The notes beneath the pieces were generated by a model, which worked only from the letters and a program-made list of their open reading frames with translations, was not told where the DNA came from and ran no database searches. A program made the position numbers and the translations under genes. Below are positions 11,717 to 22,300 of a DNA stretch of 64,000 nt, piece by piece. The stretch spans positions 1,432,318 through 1,496,317 of the forward strand of contig BCJC01000002.1 of assembly GCA_001600175.1 (NCBI GenBank), read 5' to 3'. Positions within the stretch are counted from its first letter, which is position 1. Every line of letters begins with the position of its first letter. Source of the DNA: Erythrobasidium yunnanense (lineage: Eukaryota; Basidiomycota; Cystobasidiomycetes; Erythrobasidiales; Erythrobasidiaceae).

Positions 11717-12935
11717 ATGGCCAAAGGGTCTGAGAACAAGCGAGATGGAGGGAGTGCATCAGTCCAGAACAGGTGAGGACCCATAGCAGCACAAGAATGT
11801 AGAGTATGCTGACATCATGCATGCGGTTGACAGGGAGCAGATGCAACGGATCAACTTCCTCCATCAAGCTGCCATCCTCGTCGCGTCAGCTGCAAAGGGC
11901 AAAGTCAAACGCGAGAAGAAGCGACCCATCGAGAGACCTCAAGATGCTCAGAGGAAGGAGTCAATGCGACAGGCAATAGAAGCTCAACTCATGACCCTGC
12001 TCAGTCAACCACAGTCCATGGCACCGGCAGCAGGACCAGCAGCACATCCACCACCACCGGCCATGATGATGATTCGCGCGCAACAGGCTAGAGATATCGT
12101 ATCAGAGAGTATGGTGCTCAGGAAGAAGAAGATGGCTAGAAGAACCAAGAAGAAAGCCGATACGCTCTCGGTCGGCAAGATCCACTCCAGGTCATCTGTA
12201 CTAGGCAAGACGCAGGAAGAGAGGAATTTGCCTGCTCCAGACAAGAGCCTCTCGTCCGTCTACGTTAAGGATATTCGAGCCATCGCCAGGAAGAGCGTCC
12301 TGAGGATGTGGGTCAGCTCCCGCTCTACGAAGACAACTATGAACTCTGATATATGCCGTTACAGCGATCCGAACGTCAAGAGAACACTGTGTAGGAATTG
12401 TAATGCTGTACTCATACCGGGCGTGACGAGCAGTGTGCGGATCAAGCGTACGTACCGTCGTTTGTCCCCTACGTCCTAGAGCTGATCTTGTTCAACAGCC
12501 TCAGGATCACATGTACATCGCATACGCACAACATGCCTAGCTTGCGGCGTACATCGTACGATTCCATGTCCGCCATTACGAGGTGGAAATGGATGGGTTG
12601 AAGAGGAAGAGGGCGGAGAGAAGCAAGTTCAACAAGACAGTGATATGCAGATGGACGCCACTCCAGCTGTACGAGCTGAAGGACTACCTAAAGCCGAGAT
12701 GTCCGAAGATCCGCCCCAGGAAGAGTCTACGCCGGCTGATAATGCAGCTAAGCAAGCCGAGACGAATCATACACCTATTCAGAAGGGGAAGAAGCCTACG
12801 TATGCGAAGAAGAGCAAGAGGAAACGCAATCTTGACGACCTCGTTCCAGGAACGAGAAAGCAGTATGCCCAGCCGAGGTTTCATGAGAAGAAGGAGCATG
12901 TCCTCTATAGAGGGTACGAGAAAGTACAAGACTAA
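11717..12935 (+). CDS. RPR2: RNase P/MRP subunit, Rpr2/Rpp21/Snm1 family
   Basis: Three exons (11717-11772, 11834-12447, 12499-12935) sum to 368 aa. The start MAKGSENKRDGGS is the first ATG, and exon 1 is only 56 nt. After the family start NREQMQRINFLHQAA comes an expanded basic linker, then the zinc ribbon. Its first knuckle is VKRTLCRNCNAVLIPG; its second, after the last intron, is IRTTCLACGVHRTIPCP. Spacing and sequence match the Rpr2/Rpp21 family, small zinc proteins of the nuclear RNase P or MRP holoenzyme acting in tRNA 5' processing or rRNA maturation. The C-terminus is Lys-rich and ends LYRGYEKVQD. At 368 aa it is about twice the yeast or human length because of the linker and tail. 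Rpr2 versus Snm1 cannot be decided here. Confidence 0.85.
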
Positions 12936-13211
12936 GTATCAGTAGCGTCTGATGATCGTTGGGGTGGTTTCATTAGGCACTTTGCAAGTGATTGTCTTTT
13001 GTGGAAATATAGTTCATCATTCAATACCCTCAGACTGCTCATCGTTTATTGGTATGTACTCTAGTCGGAGAAGATCGTGGTGAAAGTGAAAAGCCTATAC
13101 TTCTCGCCCCTACAACAGCTTGAGGCCTCAAAAAAGCATAACGAATTTTGCGGTATTAGTTTTACAATGACACCCCTGCACACATCATAACAGAATCCAG
13201 TACTACTAGAC

Positions 13212-14676
13212 TCAATCTTCGTCGGTAGCACTATCGTCGTCCTTGAAGCCCTTCTCGATAGGTCTGCTCAGACTAGCGTCAGCCTGCCCTTTCCCTGCAT
13301 CTCAGCTTCAAGACGGAAGCTAAAGTCACTTTTGGGCCGTCCTCCCACTTTTCGTGATAGTAGGATCTGCTTTCATCGTCTTGGGTCTGTCCTTTCCACC
13401 TTCCTTGACCTCTTCTTCTTGATCTTGCGACGTGGAGCCAGCTTGTTCGGCCTGCCGAGAAGAGCTAGTTGAAGGCTCTGTTGTCTTGGCCTTCTTAGGG
13501 AGCTCTTTTTCTTCGCTCTCACTTCCGCTGCTTCCGTCGTCCGAATCGACGAAGCCTGTCTTGACTTGCCTGAAACCCACAGTCAGCGTTGAGATTTTGA
13601 CACTGGGCACAGCAAGAGGGTGTCACGTACTTTCTGACTATTCTTCCTGCTCCAGTCAATGTCGGTGCCGCAGCTTTTCGTTTCTTACCTATTCTCTCCG
13701 CATCAGCCTCCACCTCTCCTAATAAAAGTAGAAAAAAAGGACATACGAGGACTTCCATCATCCATCATCTCCATAGGTGCTATACTAGCTGCCCTCCTAC
13801 TTCCATTATTCTTACCAGGACTCAACGCATTCTCTGCACCCAAGGAGCCAGTGGCTAATAAGCGCGTATATTGATTATTCTTGTCGCTTAATTCTTGTTG
13901 CGTGTTCTGGAGCTTGCGTTCGGAGATACGTAGATCACGATCTCGTGCTTTCAGTGCGTCGGCTTGTACAGGGCATCAGAGAGATGTATACAGGTCAGAG
14001 AGATGTATACAGGTAAGTGAAGAAGGACGTACCTGCTTCCAAAGCGGTCCTTTCGGACGTCGTCACTATTTCTGCGAACTAATCATAGTGTTAGATATGC
14101 ACTGCAGGAGATATGAGAGGAAGCTTACTGCTGCTGCGGCCTCGAAGGCAAGAACGAAGGCAGGCGTGGCTCTGACGCTTTCTGCCGAGCTGAAGTCGAA
14201 CTTGAGGGGTAGTGCAGGGAGGTCATTTAGTACCACCTATAGAGTAATGGTGTTACTGTACACGTAAAGGGTATAAGAGAAGTCCTACTCACCTTGACCT
14301 CCGAGCGTTCGTGCTTGTATTCTGCTTTATACTCCCGCTTGCGCAGTCTCGCCAGTATCTCATCTACCACCTCATCCATGCTCATTCTAGAGCTCTGCAA
14401 CCCCGTCCTTCCAGCTTCGAGCACCTTCTCCTGGCCTACTTGGAATTCGACGAGCTGTTGTCTGCCATTCACGAAGCGCGTCGCTGAGCATATCAGACTG
14501 ACGGTAGAAGATGCTTGAGAAGCAGGAAGTTGGGATGCGGACTCGGAGTATGATGAAGATGACGCAGAGCTGAAGGTGGATGTGGATAGTTTGAGCAGGA
14601 CAGGAGGATAGGGAATACCAGCTTCTGAGTTCAGCTGTACCAGCTGGAAAGCTGCCCGTTCTTCTTGCTGCTGCAT
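13212..14676 (-). CDS. Coiled-coil, probably nuclear protein of unknown function
   Basis: Start is the ATG at 14676 (MQQQEERAAFQLVQL). Several small exons follow, with introns near 14236-14293, 14078-14126 and 13963-14030, more between 13740 and 13570, and a last one at 13264-13329. The order is: a predicted globular head of about 160 residues (STVSLICSATRFVNG, MDEVVDEILARLRKREYK, LPALPLKFDFSS), a heptad-rich helix (ALKARDRDLRISERKLQNTQ), a basic patch IGKKRKAAAPT that could be an NLS, then Ser/Glu/Lys-rich tail ending KGFKDDDSATDED. Head, coiled coil, NLS and acidic tail resemble the plan of XRCC4-type proteins, but I do not see a decisive motif. Treat it as a hypothetical protein. The final 17-codon exon is the least certain part; without it the frame would stop at 13326. 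Confidence 0.55.
13976..14013. repeat. Perfect 19-bp tandem duplication inside an intron
   Basis: The 19-mer tcagagagatgtatacagg occurs twice back to back (13976-13994 and 13995-14013), inside an intron of the minus-strand coiled-coil gene. It lengthens that intron without touching the exon frame. A simple local duplication is the likeliest reading. Confidence 0.8.
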
Positions 14677-14754
14677 TGTACGGTATCTTGACCTTTCTTC
14701 ACGTCGACATCTATTACGCCAGATCACGTTTTCTTGCTACTGAACACTCGCGCA
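14677..14754. promoter_or_regulatory. 78-bp shared divergent promoter
   Basis: Only 78 bp separate the start codon of the coiled-coil gene (minus, 14676) from that of the sirtuin (plus, 14755). Unless longer 5' leaders overlap, the two genes share one bidirectional promoter. No TATA box is visible. Confidence 0.55.
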
Positions 14755-16249
14755 ATGCGGATATCGATACCTCGGATCGACTATGTCCCTTCCTTACCGC
14801 CAGCACTCCAAGTGAGCGTCGAAGAAGCTGCCTCGCGACTCGCCGAATTCCTAGAAAATGGCAAGAAGCAAGGCAAAGGGACGGTCATTCTTTGCGGAGC
14901 TGGAGCAAGCGTAGATAGGTTCGCAGCTGATCTTTCTCACTTCTTCTACACCTTTCTCTACCTTTCTGCTTGAAAGCCATTGATCCTGATTACTTGCTTG
15001 CTTGTTCTGACGCACCCAGCGGCATCCGGGCATATCGAGGCAAAGGCGGCTCGTACAACGTCAATCGCTCATACAGACCCATCTTCTTCCACGAATTCGT
15101 AGCCAATGAAGCATTCCGACAACGATACTGGGCGAGGTCCTACTTGGGTACGAACGATGACGCGCTATCTCTCTTCTCCGAAAGACTGCAGGCTGATGCT
15201 TCTGTGTCACCTTGCGCAGGATACCCACCTGTGCAGAAAGCGCAGGCGAACAAGACGCACTTTGCGGTCGCTGCACTGCAGCATATGGGCTATCTCGAGC
15301 CCGGCATCATCACGCAGAATGTGGATCGGTAGGCTTTGGTGCGTACTGACGTATACTCACGCTGACTGTCTCTCTATAGCTTGCAGCATAAAGCATTTCC
15401 ATCGCTCGAGCTAGCCGTCTCGAACATACTTGAGCTACATGGCTCGCTAAAGCACGTACACTGCTTGAAGTGCCTCAACGTGTTGGATAGAGACGAGGTT
15501 CAAATACAGCTTAGCAAGCTCAATCCGAGCTGGTGGGAGTATCTACACGAGAATATCCGCATGGGTACAGAGCCTAAAACCAATCCGGATGGTGAGAGGA
15601 TAAAGGGCAATGTACATTCTGAATATCAGCTGATATGTGTGCACAGGCGATGTGGACCTACAAGGCCGCTCGTACGACACCTTCAAATGCTTGCCGTGTC
15701 CGAAATGCGAAGGTGGTATTCTCAAGCCTTCCGTAATATTCTTCGGCGAGAACATCCCTCCGAAAGACAAAGTCCGCGCCCAGGAGACAGTCGAGAATGC
15801 GTCTCAGATGCTGCTCAGTACGTTGCGCTCCTACCTATCTTGCCAGCGGAAGCGAGCTTATGCAGTTGTGTGTTCAGTCGGCACATCGCTAGCGACTTAT
15901 TCTGCGTATAGACTGTTGAAGCAAGCTACAGATGCTGGAAAACCTGTAGCTATGCTCAATGTGGGCACATCCAGGGGCGATGATCTGAGTAAGTCCATCT
16001 TTACTCTTCCATGAAGTTGGCTAAACTCGCATTCTCGTAGTCCCCGACAATATGCGGTTCTCACTTGGGTCTTCGGACGTACTCACACGCGTAGCCGCTG
16101 CTCTCAGTGCAGGGCGCGAGAAACAAGATAGTACGCTCAACAAGCTTCTCACATCGGGCGTCCTGGACCCTGTCAAGGATGATAAGCGGAGAAACACTGT
16201 GCAGCCCGTAGAGAAGGATGATAATTCGCATGTAGTAAACCCGCAATAG
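14755..16249 (+). CDS. SIRT4-like (class II) NAD+-dependent sirtuin
   Basis: Six exons (14755-14918, 15020-15328, 15380-15591, 15647-15817, 15878-15988, 16041-16249) give 391 aa in frame. Motifs in order: NAD-binding TVILCGAGASVDSGI, then RAYRGKGGSYNVNRSYRPIF, THFAVAALQHMGYLEPGIIT, QNVDR, LELHG with the catalytic His, a zinc site from CLKC and CLPCPKC, KPSVIFFGENIPPKDKV, IGTSLATYSAYR, and AMLNVGTSRGDDL. The zinc module holds LNPSWWEYL, which resembles the class II (SIRT4) signature. Human SIRT4 is mitochondrial with ADP-ribosyl and deacylase activities. Here the start MRISIPRIDYVPSLPPALQ has few basic residues, so a mitochondrial presequence is not obvious. The usual GIPDYRS motif reads GIRAYRG, so its Asp is replaced by Ala. 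Confidence 0.88.
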
Positions 16250-16691
16250 TATTATGAGCATACAATGTCTATAAAGATTTCCACTATCAAGCATGCATTG
16301 ACTATAGCTTGAGGTTCACATATGGACGTTTCCTACGGTCCTTTCTCTGCTCTGTTCGTACAAGGATCCGCCTTCCCCACGTTATGTGAGGTCGCTGTTC
16401 AGGGCGCTGTACGCGCGCAAAGGCTATCTGGTAGCCAGCTGTAAGCAGGCATACTCCCAGGCTTATCCTTCAGCTCAAAGCAGGCTTCTTTCGGCTCATT
16501 CGCGCAGTATAACGTCTGCAAGCGAGTGTCTCCTGAAGGGCCACAATGTGTTCTCCCGCAGATGTCGTTCTCGAGGCGTAAGGAGCCCCCGTCGATTTGG
16601 GGCTGCGATGTCACGCCCTGCCAAGCATGCGCATGAGAGGAAAGCGGCGGGGCTGCCATACATAGTCTTCTGCGTTGCGCGATTGCCCGGC
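16250..16691. other. Intergenic region between convergent genes
   Basis: Between the sirtuin stop and the Lto1 stop. Overlapping open frames exist on both strands (about 16386-16804) but show no family content and no splice continuity. I see no tRNA-like cloverleaf. Confidence 0.5.
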
Positions 16692-17232
16692 TCACATCGA
16701 CATGGCAGCCTTCTGAAGTCTTGGCCGAATAGCCAGAGACGCGCACATGACTCTGTATTTCTGGCGTATAGACTGTAGGAGAGCTTCGATATCGTGATCT
16801 GCATCTTGTTTCAAGCTGTCGTTCTTTGCGGGAAATTGGTCAATTAGGGCCAGCAGCTGTTCGATGTGCGTCAACCCTCTGCAGCAGTATATACAGTCAG
16901 CCGGCAGTGCAGAGATGGCAGTCGGACGTGAAACGCGCTTCTTCTTTGACGCTTCGCTTTGCGCGACAGCCTGCCAGAAAATCGCCGTTCCTTGGTAGTA
17001 GCCCAACTCTTCCCAGATTTCGAAACCTTTTTCTTGACCGAGAGCACGACCTTCGAATACACCGTGAGCTTGTCCGTGCTCAAAGCCAGCTTCGTATCCA
17101 GATTTGTAGAAGCTGTGGACCAATCCAGCTTTTATTTCCAGCTGCCCCCGGCAAGCTTGCTGTCTTGCTGGCTCACTCTGCTTCGAGCTGGTTCAGCGAA
17201 TCAAGATCAACGCCATCGCCGTTCTCGTCCAT
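16692..17232 (-). CDS. LTO1: Lto1/ORAOV1 homologue, Fe-S delivery adaptor subunit
   Basis: Exon 1 (17177-17232) encodes MDENGDGVDLDSLNQLEA. A 64-nt intron joins it to FYKSGYEAGFEHGQAHGVFE in exon 2 (16692-17112), about 158 aa in all. The repeated Gly every fourth residue (GYEAGFEHGQAHG ... GRALGQEKGFEIWEELGYYQG) is the deca-GX3 motif of the Yae1/Lto1 family. The end ALLQSIRQKYRVMC also fits. In yeast the Yae1-Lto1 complex bridges the cytosolic Fe-S targeting machinery to the ABC protein Rli1. The middle VSRPTAISALPADCIYCC looks like a possible unspliced intron, but removing it at the visible sites (56 nt) would break the frame, so I keep it as coding. Confidence 0.8.
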
Positions 17233-17308
17233 CTTAGCTGATCTGATCTATGATTTATTGGGCACGAGCTAACCATGGTATCGACAAAGCTGACAAGCTA
17301 CATGAATA

Positions 17309-18935
17309 TTATACAAAGAAGCTGATACCGAACGCGAAGACAGGCGGTATAGCCAAAGGTACAGCATACTGTAGCGCCAAAAGCCGAAGCTTGGTATAGC
17401 TCGATCTGTCCTCCGGCTCAGCGAAGAGAGGCAGTTGGTCTTCTGTATGTTCAGCTAAAGCGCCTTTCTCTCCGCTTTCACCCAGTAGAGGAGCACTACT
17501 ACCTGCTCTTGGGCGAGTCGGTTGGATATCGAAGCGTCTGTCCATCTTGATGAAGACGCCCGAAGCGACGAATCCGACTGCGAAGACAAACTCAGCATCT
17601 CTTCCTGGCTGCAAGCGTTTTACGTACCTCCCAGCCAGCCTCCGAAACCAATCATGCCCAGATTTCCGAAGACGCCTGCGTTTAGGAGAATGCTGAAGAA
17701 CTGTCTAAGAGCTGAAGACGAAGGCTATTAGCCAAGAAGATAGCAAGATCGAAGTGCGCGTACTCATCGTAGTTGCGACTGTCAATGCGCCATGCTTGAA
17801 GATCGTATCGTAGAGGATCACCAGACCAAACGTCGCTGTTGCAGACAGCATGGCGACTGACAAGGCCAGTCAGCAGTCGGAAGTACCCGACATACGGTGC
17901 ACCTACTATCGAGAGCAAGGCCAGGATTCTCGAAAGCCAGCAGCAAGCTCTCCTTCGACGCCTCGAAGTTCGCAAAGCACAGTATGACGGAAATGATAGT
18001 AGCCGTCAGGTTTACCCACACCATCTGATCCAGTACAGGCCCTCCAGGTGTAAGGGGCGCTATATCTTTCTTTGTTTTCCCGAAATAATGCTCTTGAGTC
18101 GTACTTGTCAAGCCATCGAAGAAGAGATAGGCGCATAGAAGCACGCCGCCCAAGATCGCCGGTATCGCGTTATCATCTTCCGTGTTGACCAAGTCGTGCG
18201 AGGTAGCTGAAATAGATGCTGGGAGAGCAGGACGAGAGGAGAGATAGACGAAGCAGCCGAGGAGGACCACGCCGCCTGCGACCTTGTAGAGGAGACACTG
18301 TTCAGCTTCTTATTCGCCCCGCAATGATGCACTTGCGAAGCCTACATATTCTTTGGTTTTGTACGACTTCTTGTAGAAAATCGATCCGATCAGAAGGACT
18401 GGGACCTATTACATACATCAGGTTTGGTGTTGAGCAGGACGCTCAAAGTCTCGAGACACACCATCTTCGCACACTTTGCCAATGCCTGCGTGGTGAAGCC
18501 TACATATCGCAGCGCATCATATTGACAGTAAGTTGACGCAAAGTTGGCGGCAGCCACGACCACATATGAGAGCAGCTGATTGGCAGTCAATTCTGGCCTG
18601 TCGAGCCTGGAAACGGAAATCTCGCTTACCGGCCATTTAGGGCTGAGCCTTTCTTTCGTAGATATAGCAGCTTCTCCGGATGCAGGAAGGTAGATGCAGA
18701 ATCCTAGTCCAGCTAACAAGCTGAACGATCGATTTGAAAGCACAAGAAGCGAAGCGGAGGTGAACTTCTGGTCATCTGGGTGCAGGACGTTAGTCGTATC
18801 ATGCATAAGGAGCGTAATCGACGAAGTACCATAGGTAGTCTTCATGATCTTTTCTTGAAGTAGGGAATAGACAGAGTAGATGAGCACCAGAGCGCCTGCA
18901 TGAAGGACTAGACTGAGGGATGCTATAGAAGGCAT
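17309..18935 (-). CDS. PAPS/nucleotide-sugar transporter, SLC35B type
   Basis: Seven exons (18830-18935, 18462-18775, 18346-18405, 17907-18282, 17764-17856, 17628-17711, 17309-17577) sum to 433 aa. Start MPSIASLSLVLHAGALVLIY opens the first membrane segment. Family motifs: LLQEKIMKTTY, SYVVVAAANFASTYCQYDAL, TTQALAKCAKMVPVLLIGS, FFDGLTSTTQEHYFGK, TVATTMTLRQFFSILLNAG, and FGGWLGVGFVASG. These match the UAA/SLC35B group, whose members carry PAPS (SLC35B2/3) or UDP-galactose (SLC35B1/Hut1) into the Golgi or ER. The CQY and LAKCAK context favours the SLC35B2/3 branch, but substrate is inference. A soluble Arg/Pro/Glu-rich insert lies before the last membrane segment. Confidence 0.83.
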
Positions 18936-19588
18936 TGCTGCGAGTAATTGAAGGTGAGTTCGTCAAAATACTGAGCTCCTGTGTTGATGCGTTGAGATAT
19001 TGCAGAAAATTGAAGGACCGCTGCGTAAGACTGAGTACGGCCTGATTGACTGAAGGGGAATGATATTCGGGGGCCAACCGGTCTTGTACCCAATACAGCT
19101 CGCCTTGCCCCAAAGTGTAGGATTGTACATCCTCGTGGAGGAATTCCCTGCTTTTTAAATGATGGAGGCGGCATCAGCGTGTCCTTCACTCTCGGGACTG
19201 CCTAGATGACGATGTTTGAATGCTAGATCGGCCTATGCTACCATTTGAGCTTATAACTACCACGATGAGTGAACAGTACTGCTAAGACTATGACTATATA
19301 CCATGTAAATATAATGATACACATCAAGTGTATACCTCGTCAGAAGACGAGAAGACTATAAAAAGTAGGTAGATCCGGAGGAGAAGGAGAGGAGGTCGAA
19401 CTGAAGAGAGTAGAAACCCTGACCTTGTACAGGATAGAGAAGGGGAGGGAATAATGGGCGCCAGGCCCATTTGGCACGAACCAGTCCAAAAGAAGCGCGA
19501 GAAAGGGAGTCCAGATACAAAAGGCAGTCGAAAGAGGATAGGAAAGCTGGAGAGGCGAGAACGAGCAGGAGAGTGACCCTGTTGAGGT
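18936..19588. other. Intergenic region between two minus-strand genes
   Basis: It holds the 5' region of the transporter and the 3' UTR of the DUF1996 gene. No credible gene. A run of purine-rich sequence lies near 19380-19540. Confidence 0.5.
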
Positions 19589-21043
19589 TTATATCTCCAA
19601 CCCCAGCCGACTAAGACCCGTCCTCAATCCGCTCTTGATATTTATCCAAAGCGGGTTTCCCAAGAATTCAGATCTATCGCACTGTGGTTTGCCTCCCTCT
19701 GCTCCCCAGGGCAAATTGCATCCCGGCAGATATTGCAGACTCGCTTGATACCCGTTCTCCTCATCTGGGATATCGCCGCTAAAAGTGCACGCATCGGCTT
19801 TTTCTTGTGAATAGGAGGATAGGAAAGCGGAGGGACAGGCTTGGTCGGCGGGCTCTTCGACGGGTACAGTCTTGCAGTTCGTCAACATCGATTTCAACGT
19901 GTCTTGATTCCAGCCGTTTTGGCTGTGGAGATCAGGCTGGTCAGCTGGGCTTGTATGTTTCAACATATAGGAGTGATATACGCACAAATCTGCATGAAGA
20001 CCATAGCCAGTAGTGTCCCCGTTGGCTAGAATGTATTGCTGGTCTCCGGAATGAGGCGATTGATCGGCGTTGAAGTAGTACGTCTCTAGTAGAATACTAG
20101 GAAAGCGTCGTTCGAAGCCACGAGGGCAGTTAGCGCCTAAGAAGCCTCCCCCGAAATTTGGGTAGCGCATGTGGGCCCTGCATTTGGGCAACATGGTCAG
20201 GGGGTTGTAATATACGGGTAGCGGCATGCTGGACATACGTTGGATCATCATAATTGAAGCTTCTTCCATTCCAGCAGGTAGGGAAGAATCTGTTGCCATG
20301 GCCAGGTCAGTTTCCTGAAGGATTCTCAGTCAGCAATGAGCCGAAGATACAACGCACGTCTTCGCAACTAGAATAGCGCATGATTTGTTTGGCAGACTGT
20401 AGCTTTCTTCGCCGTAGGAGCTTCCATCTGCATTGAAGTTTTGCTGTTCTCAGAAAACCGTATCAGTCTATTCTGCATGGAAACGGCGAACGATTTGCGG
20501 CTTACACAGAAGTATAGTGACAGAAGATCAGCTTGACTATTTGGATCAAAGGTCTTCCGCATAGGATTGCCAGCAACTGCAAGGTTTCAGATCGGGATGA
20601 GCCAAGATCGCGCCGAATGTGGAGACGAGGCGCGCACTCATTCTATGGTTGTAAGGAAAGGGTTCTACCTCTACTCCTGGTCTAGTGGCTGGCTGCTCGT
20701 AATATACTCTGGAGTTCGTGTGCATTCCTACATATGTCCCATTCGCCTGAATCCTGTAGACCACGGGCGCCCAGTACGCGGAGTGGTCATTCTGTACAGG
20801 TAGATTTGTGCATTCTGATTCTCGTAGATAGGTGGGATCGTATACGTCGTTGAAGTTGGAAGCTCCGACGACGATATGGGTGTGTTGCGAGATATTGCCA
20901 GGCGAGATTAAGGGATCGATACGCGCTACTACGAGAGGCTTCAAAGTGTGTAGTACGATGCGTGTGTATGCTTCGACGGGAGCAGGGACGCCGCTCAGTG
21001 CGATCAACGCAAGAGACGCGGCGAGGAAAGATTTCGAGGGCAT
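19589..21043 (-). CDS. Secreted DUF1996-domain protein
   Basis: Start MPSKSFLAASLALIALSG begins a clear signal peptide, with likely cleavage after PVEA. Conserved DUF1996 blocks follow: SQHTHIVVGASNF, SECTNLPVQNDHSAYW, VYYEQP. A 62-nt intron then restores HRMIAGNPMR, and further introns join LSLYFC to QNFNADGSSYGEESYSLPNK and then to FFPTCWNGRSFNYDDPT. Later come AHMRYPNFGGGFLGANCPRG and CTFSGDIPDEENGYQA before the end at SRLGLEI. The FPTCWNG and HMRYP motifs are the family hallmark. DUF1996 proteins are secreted or wall-associated fungal proteins of unsettled function. No GPI signal or WSC domain is seen at the C-terminus. Confidence 0.83.
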
Positions 21044-21489
21044 GGAGAAGAAAGCTTAATGAGAGTGGTAGAAGGAGTGTGAGAGTGTCGTAACAAAGAA
21101 AGAGAATGGAAGATGCCAGAGATTGAAGAGATGGGAGAAAGACAAAAGCCAAGGGAATGAGCGCGCAGATTGTCAGCTATCAACTTCAAGGAATGTCGCA
21201 AGAATGATGGATTAGCAGCAAGGAACCAGCATCGTCGGAACATCATCTATACACAACATCTACGCTTTCTTTGGTCTATGTCAACGGCTATTCGCGTCAA
21301 AGCGCGTCGATGTCGGGCCTGCTTTGAGCGTGCATGACGAAGGCAGCCATCAACGAGAGTGTAGGGTGTATAGATCTTACGGTACATGATGTGAACAATC
21401 TATGCAATCTGAAATGTTTCGAAATGAAAGCTTGTAACTTTTGGACTTGCTCTTTCTCTCCTCACCACCGCCCATCCATAATATCGACC
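21044..21489. promoter_or_regulatory. Divergent intergenic region, DUF1996 / 61-aa gene
   Basis: The 446 bp lie between two divergent start codons. No TATA box or repeat that I would defend. Confidence 0.45.
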
Positions 21490-21880
21490 ATGTCATCCAT
21501 CGGCAGCGACGAGAGCAAGAAGAACGCAGACGAGGGATCAATCGTAAGTGGCATTGGTCGTTGTCGAAATGCTAAGCGATATTGGAGCTGAATCGTAATG
21601 CGACTAATCTGTGACGTTTCACAGCCTCTCCCTGAGCCGCCTACGTCGACCGAGCATCCTGACCAGAAGGCAGATATCCAGATCCATGTGCGTATTCAAC
21701 TTAGCCAGATACAGAGTGACTAGTCGCTGACCTCGTCATCCTAATTCGCAGCCCAAAGAGCACGATAGCGAGTTCGCACCAAACAAGGGCGCAGCACCCA
21801 GTAAGCTCCTCAGACGGCAGACTCGTATTTGTACAAAGGCTGACGGCAACTACGACCCAGCTTCTGAGGAGTCAAAGTAA
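21490..21880 (+). CDS. Small 61-aa acidic protein in four exons
   Basis: Exons 21490-21543, 21625-21687, 21752-21800 and 21861-21880 sum to 186 nt, 61 codons plus stop. Each intron (63-81 nt) has a good donor (gtaagt, gtgcgt, gtaagc) and a CAG acceptor. The product runs MSSIGSDESKKNADEGSI, then PLPEPPTSTEHPDQKADIQ, then PKEHDSEFAPNKGAAP, and ends TSEESK. It is hydrophilic and acidic, without signal peptide or membrane segment, and probably disordered. I do not recognise a family. Three clean introns in one frame over such a short gene argue that it is real. Confidence 0.6.
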
Positions 21881-22300
21881 ATCTGGCTGACTGGATGCGG
21901 GACCAACGGAGGACAAGGGGGTGAAAGCAGTGTCGCAAGCGAGATATAATACACACGAGTGCAATATAGTCGGGAAAATATCATATTCGTCGCTATCTTC
22001 GGGCAAAGACCATCGAAAGTTGCAACCACTGACTCTGATGACGTTACAAACCAGGCACAGCCCGAAACTATGATAACGTATATTGTGACAGTACTATGGC
22101 TCGTAAATCGTGCGCAGTGCTGCACTGACGCAGACTTTGATAAGCTCGACCTGACATCGCTCGACTGTCCCGCGAGAAGCTGGCTACCGATGTGTACTTT
22201 GCCGGCAGCGGCGATGTCTTAGCTTGAAGCGCTGCTAGAGCGTTGCTTGTCTGTTCGAGCTGATGTAGGAGGAGAAGTAGCTGTTCGGGAGTTCCTGCAG
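21881..22300. other. Intergenic region between convergent genes
   Basis: It lies between the stop of the 61-aa gene and the stop of the SMG6-like gene. The minus-strand open frame at 22068-22370 overlaps the 3' exon in another frame and has no family content. Confidence 0.45.

Noticed and set aside
16386-16804. Overlapping open frames on both strands after the sirtuin
   Set aside because: They overlap each other, have Cys/Arg/Ser-biased composition and no known motif; they fit GC-rich chance frames between two 3' ends.
16878-16934. An intron in the middle of LTO1
   Set aside because: Donor and acceptor look possible, but removal of 56 nt breaks the frame, while the unspliced frame is open to the expected C-terminus.
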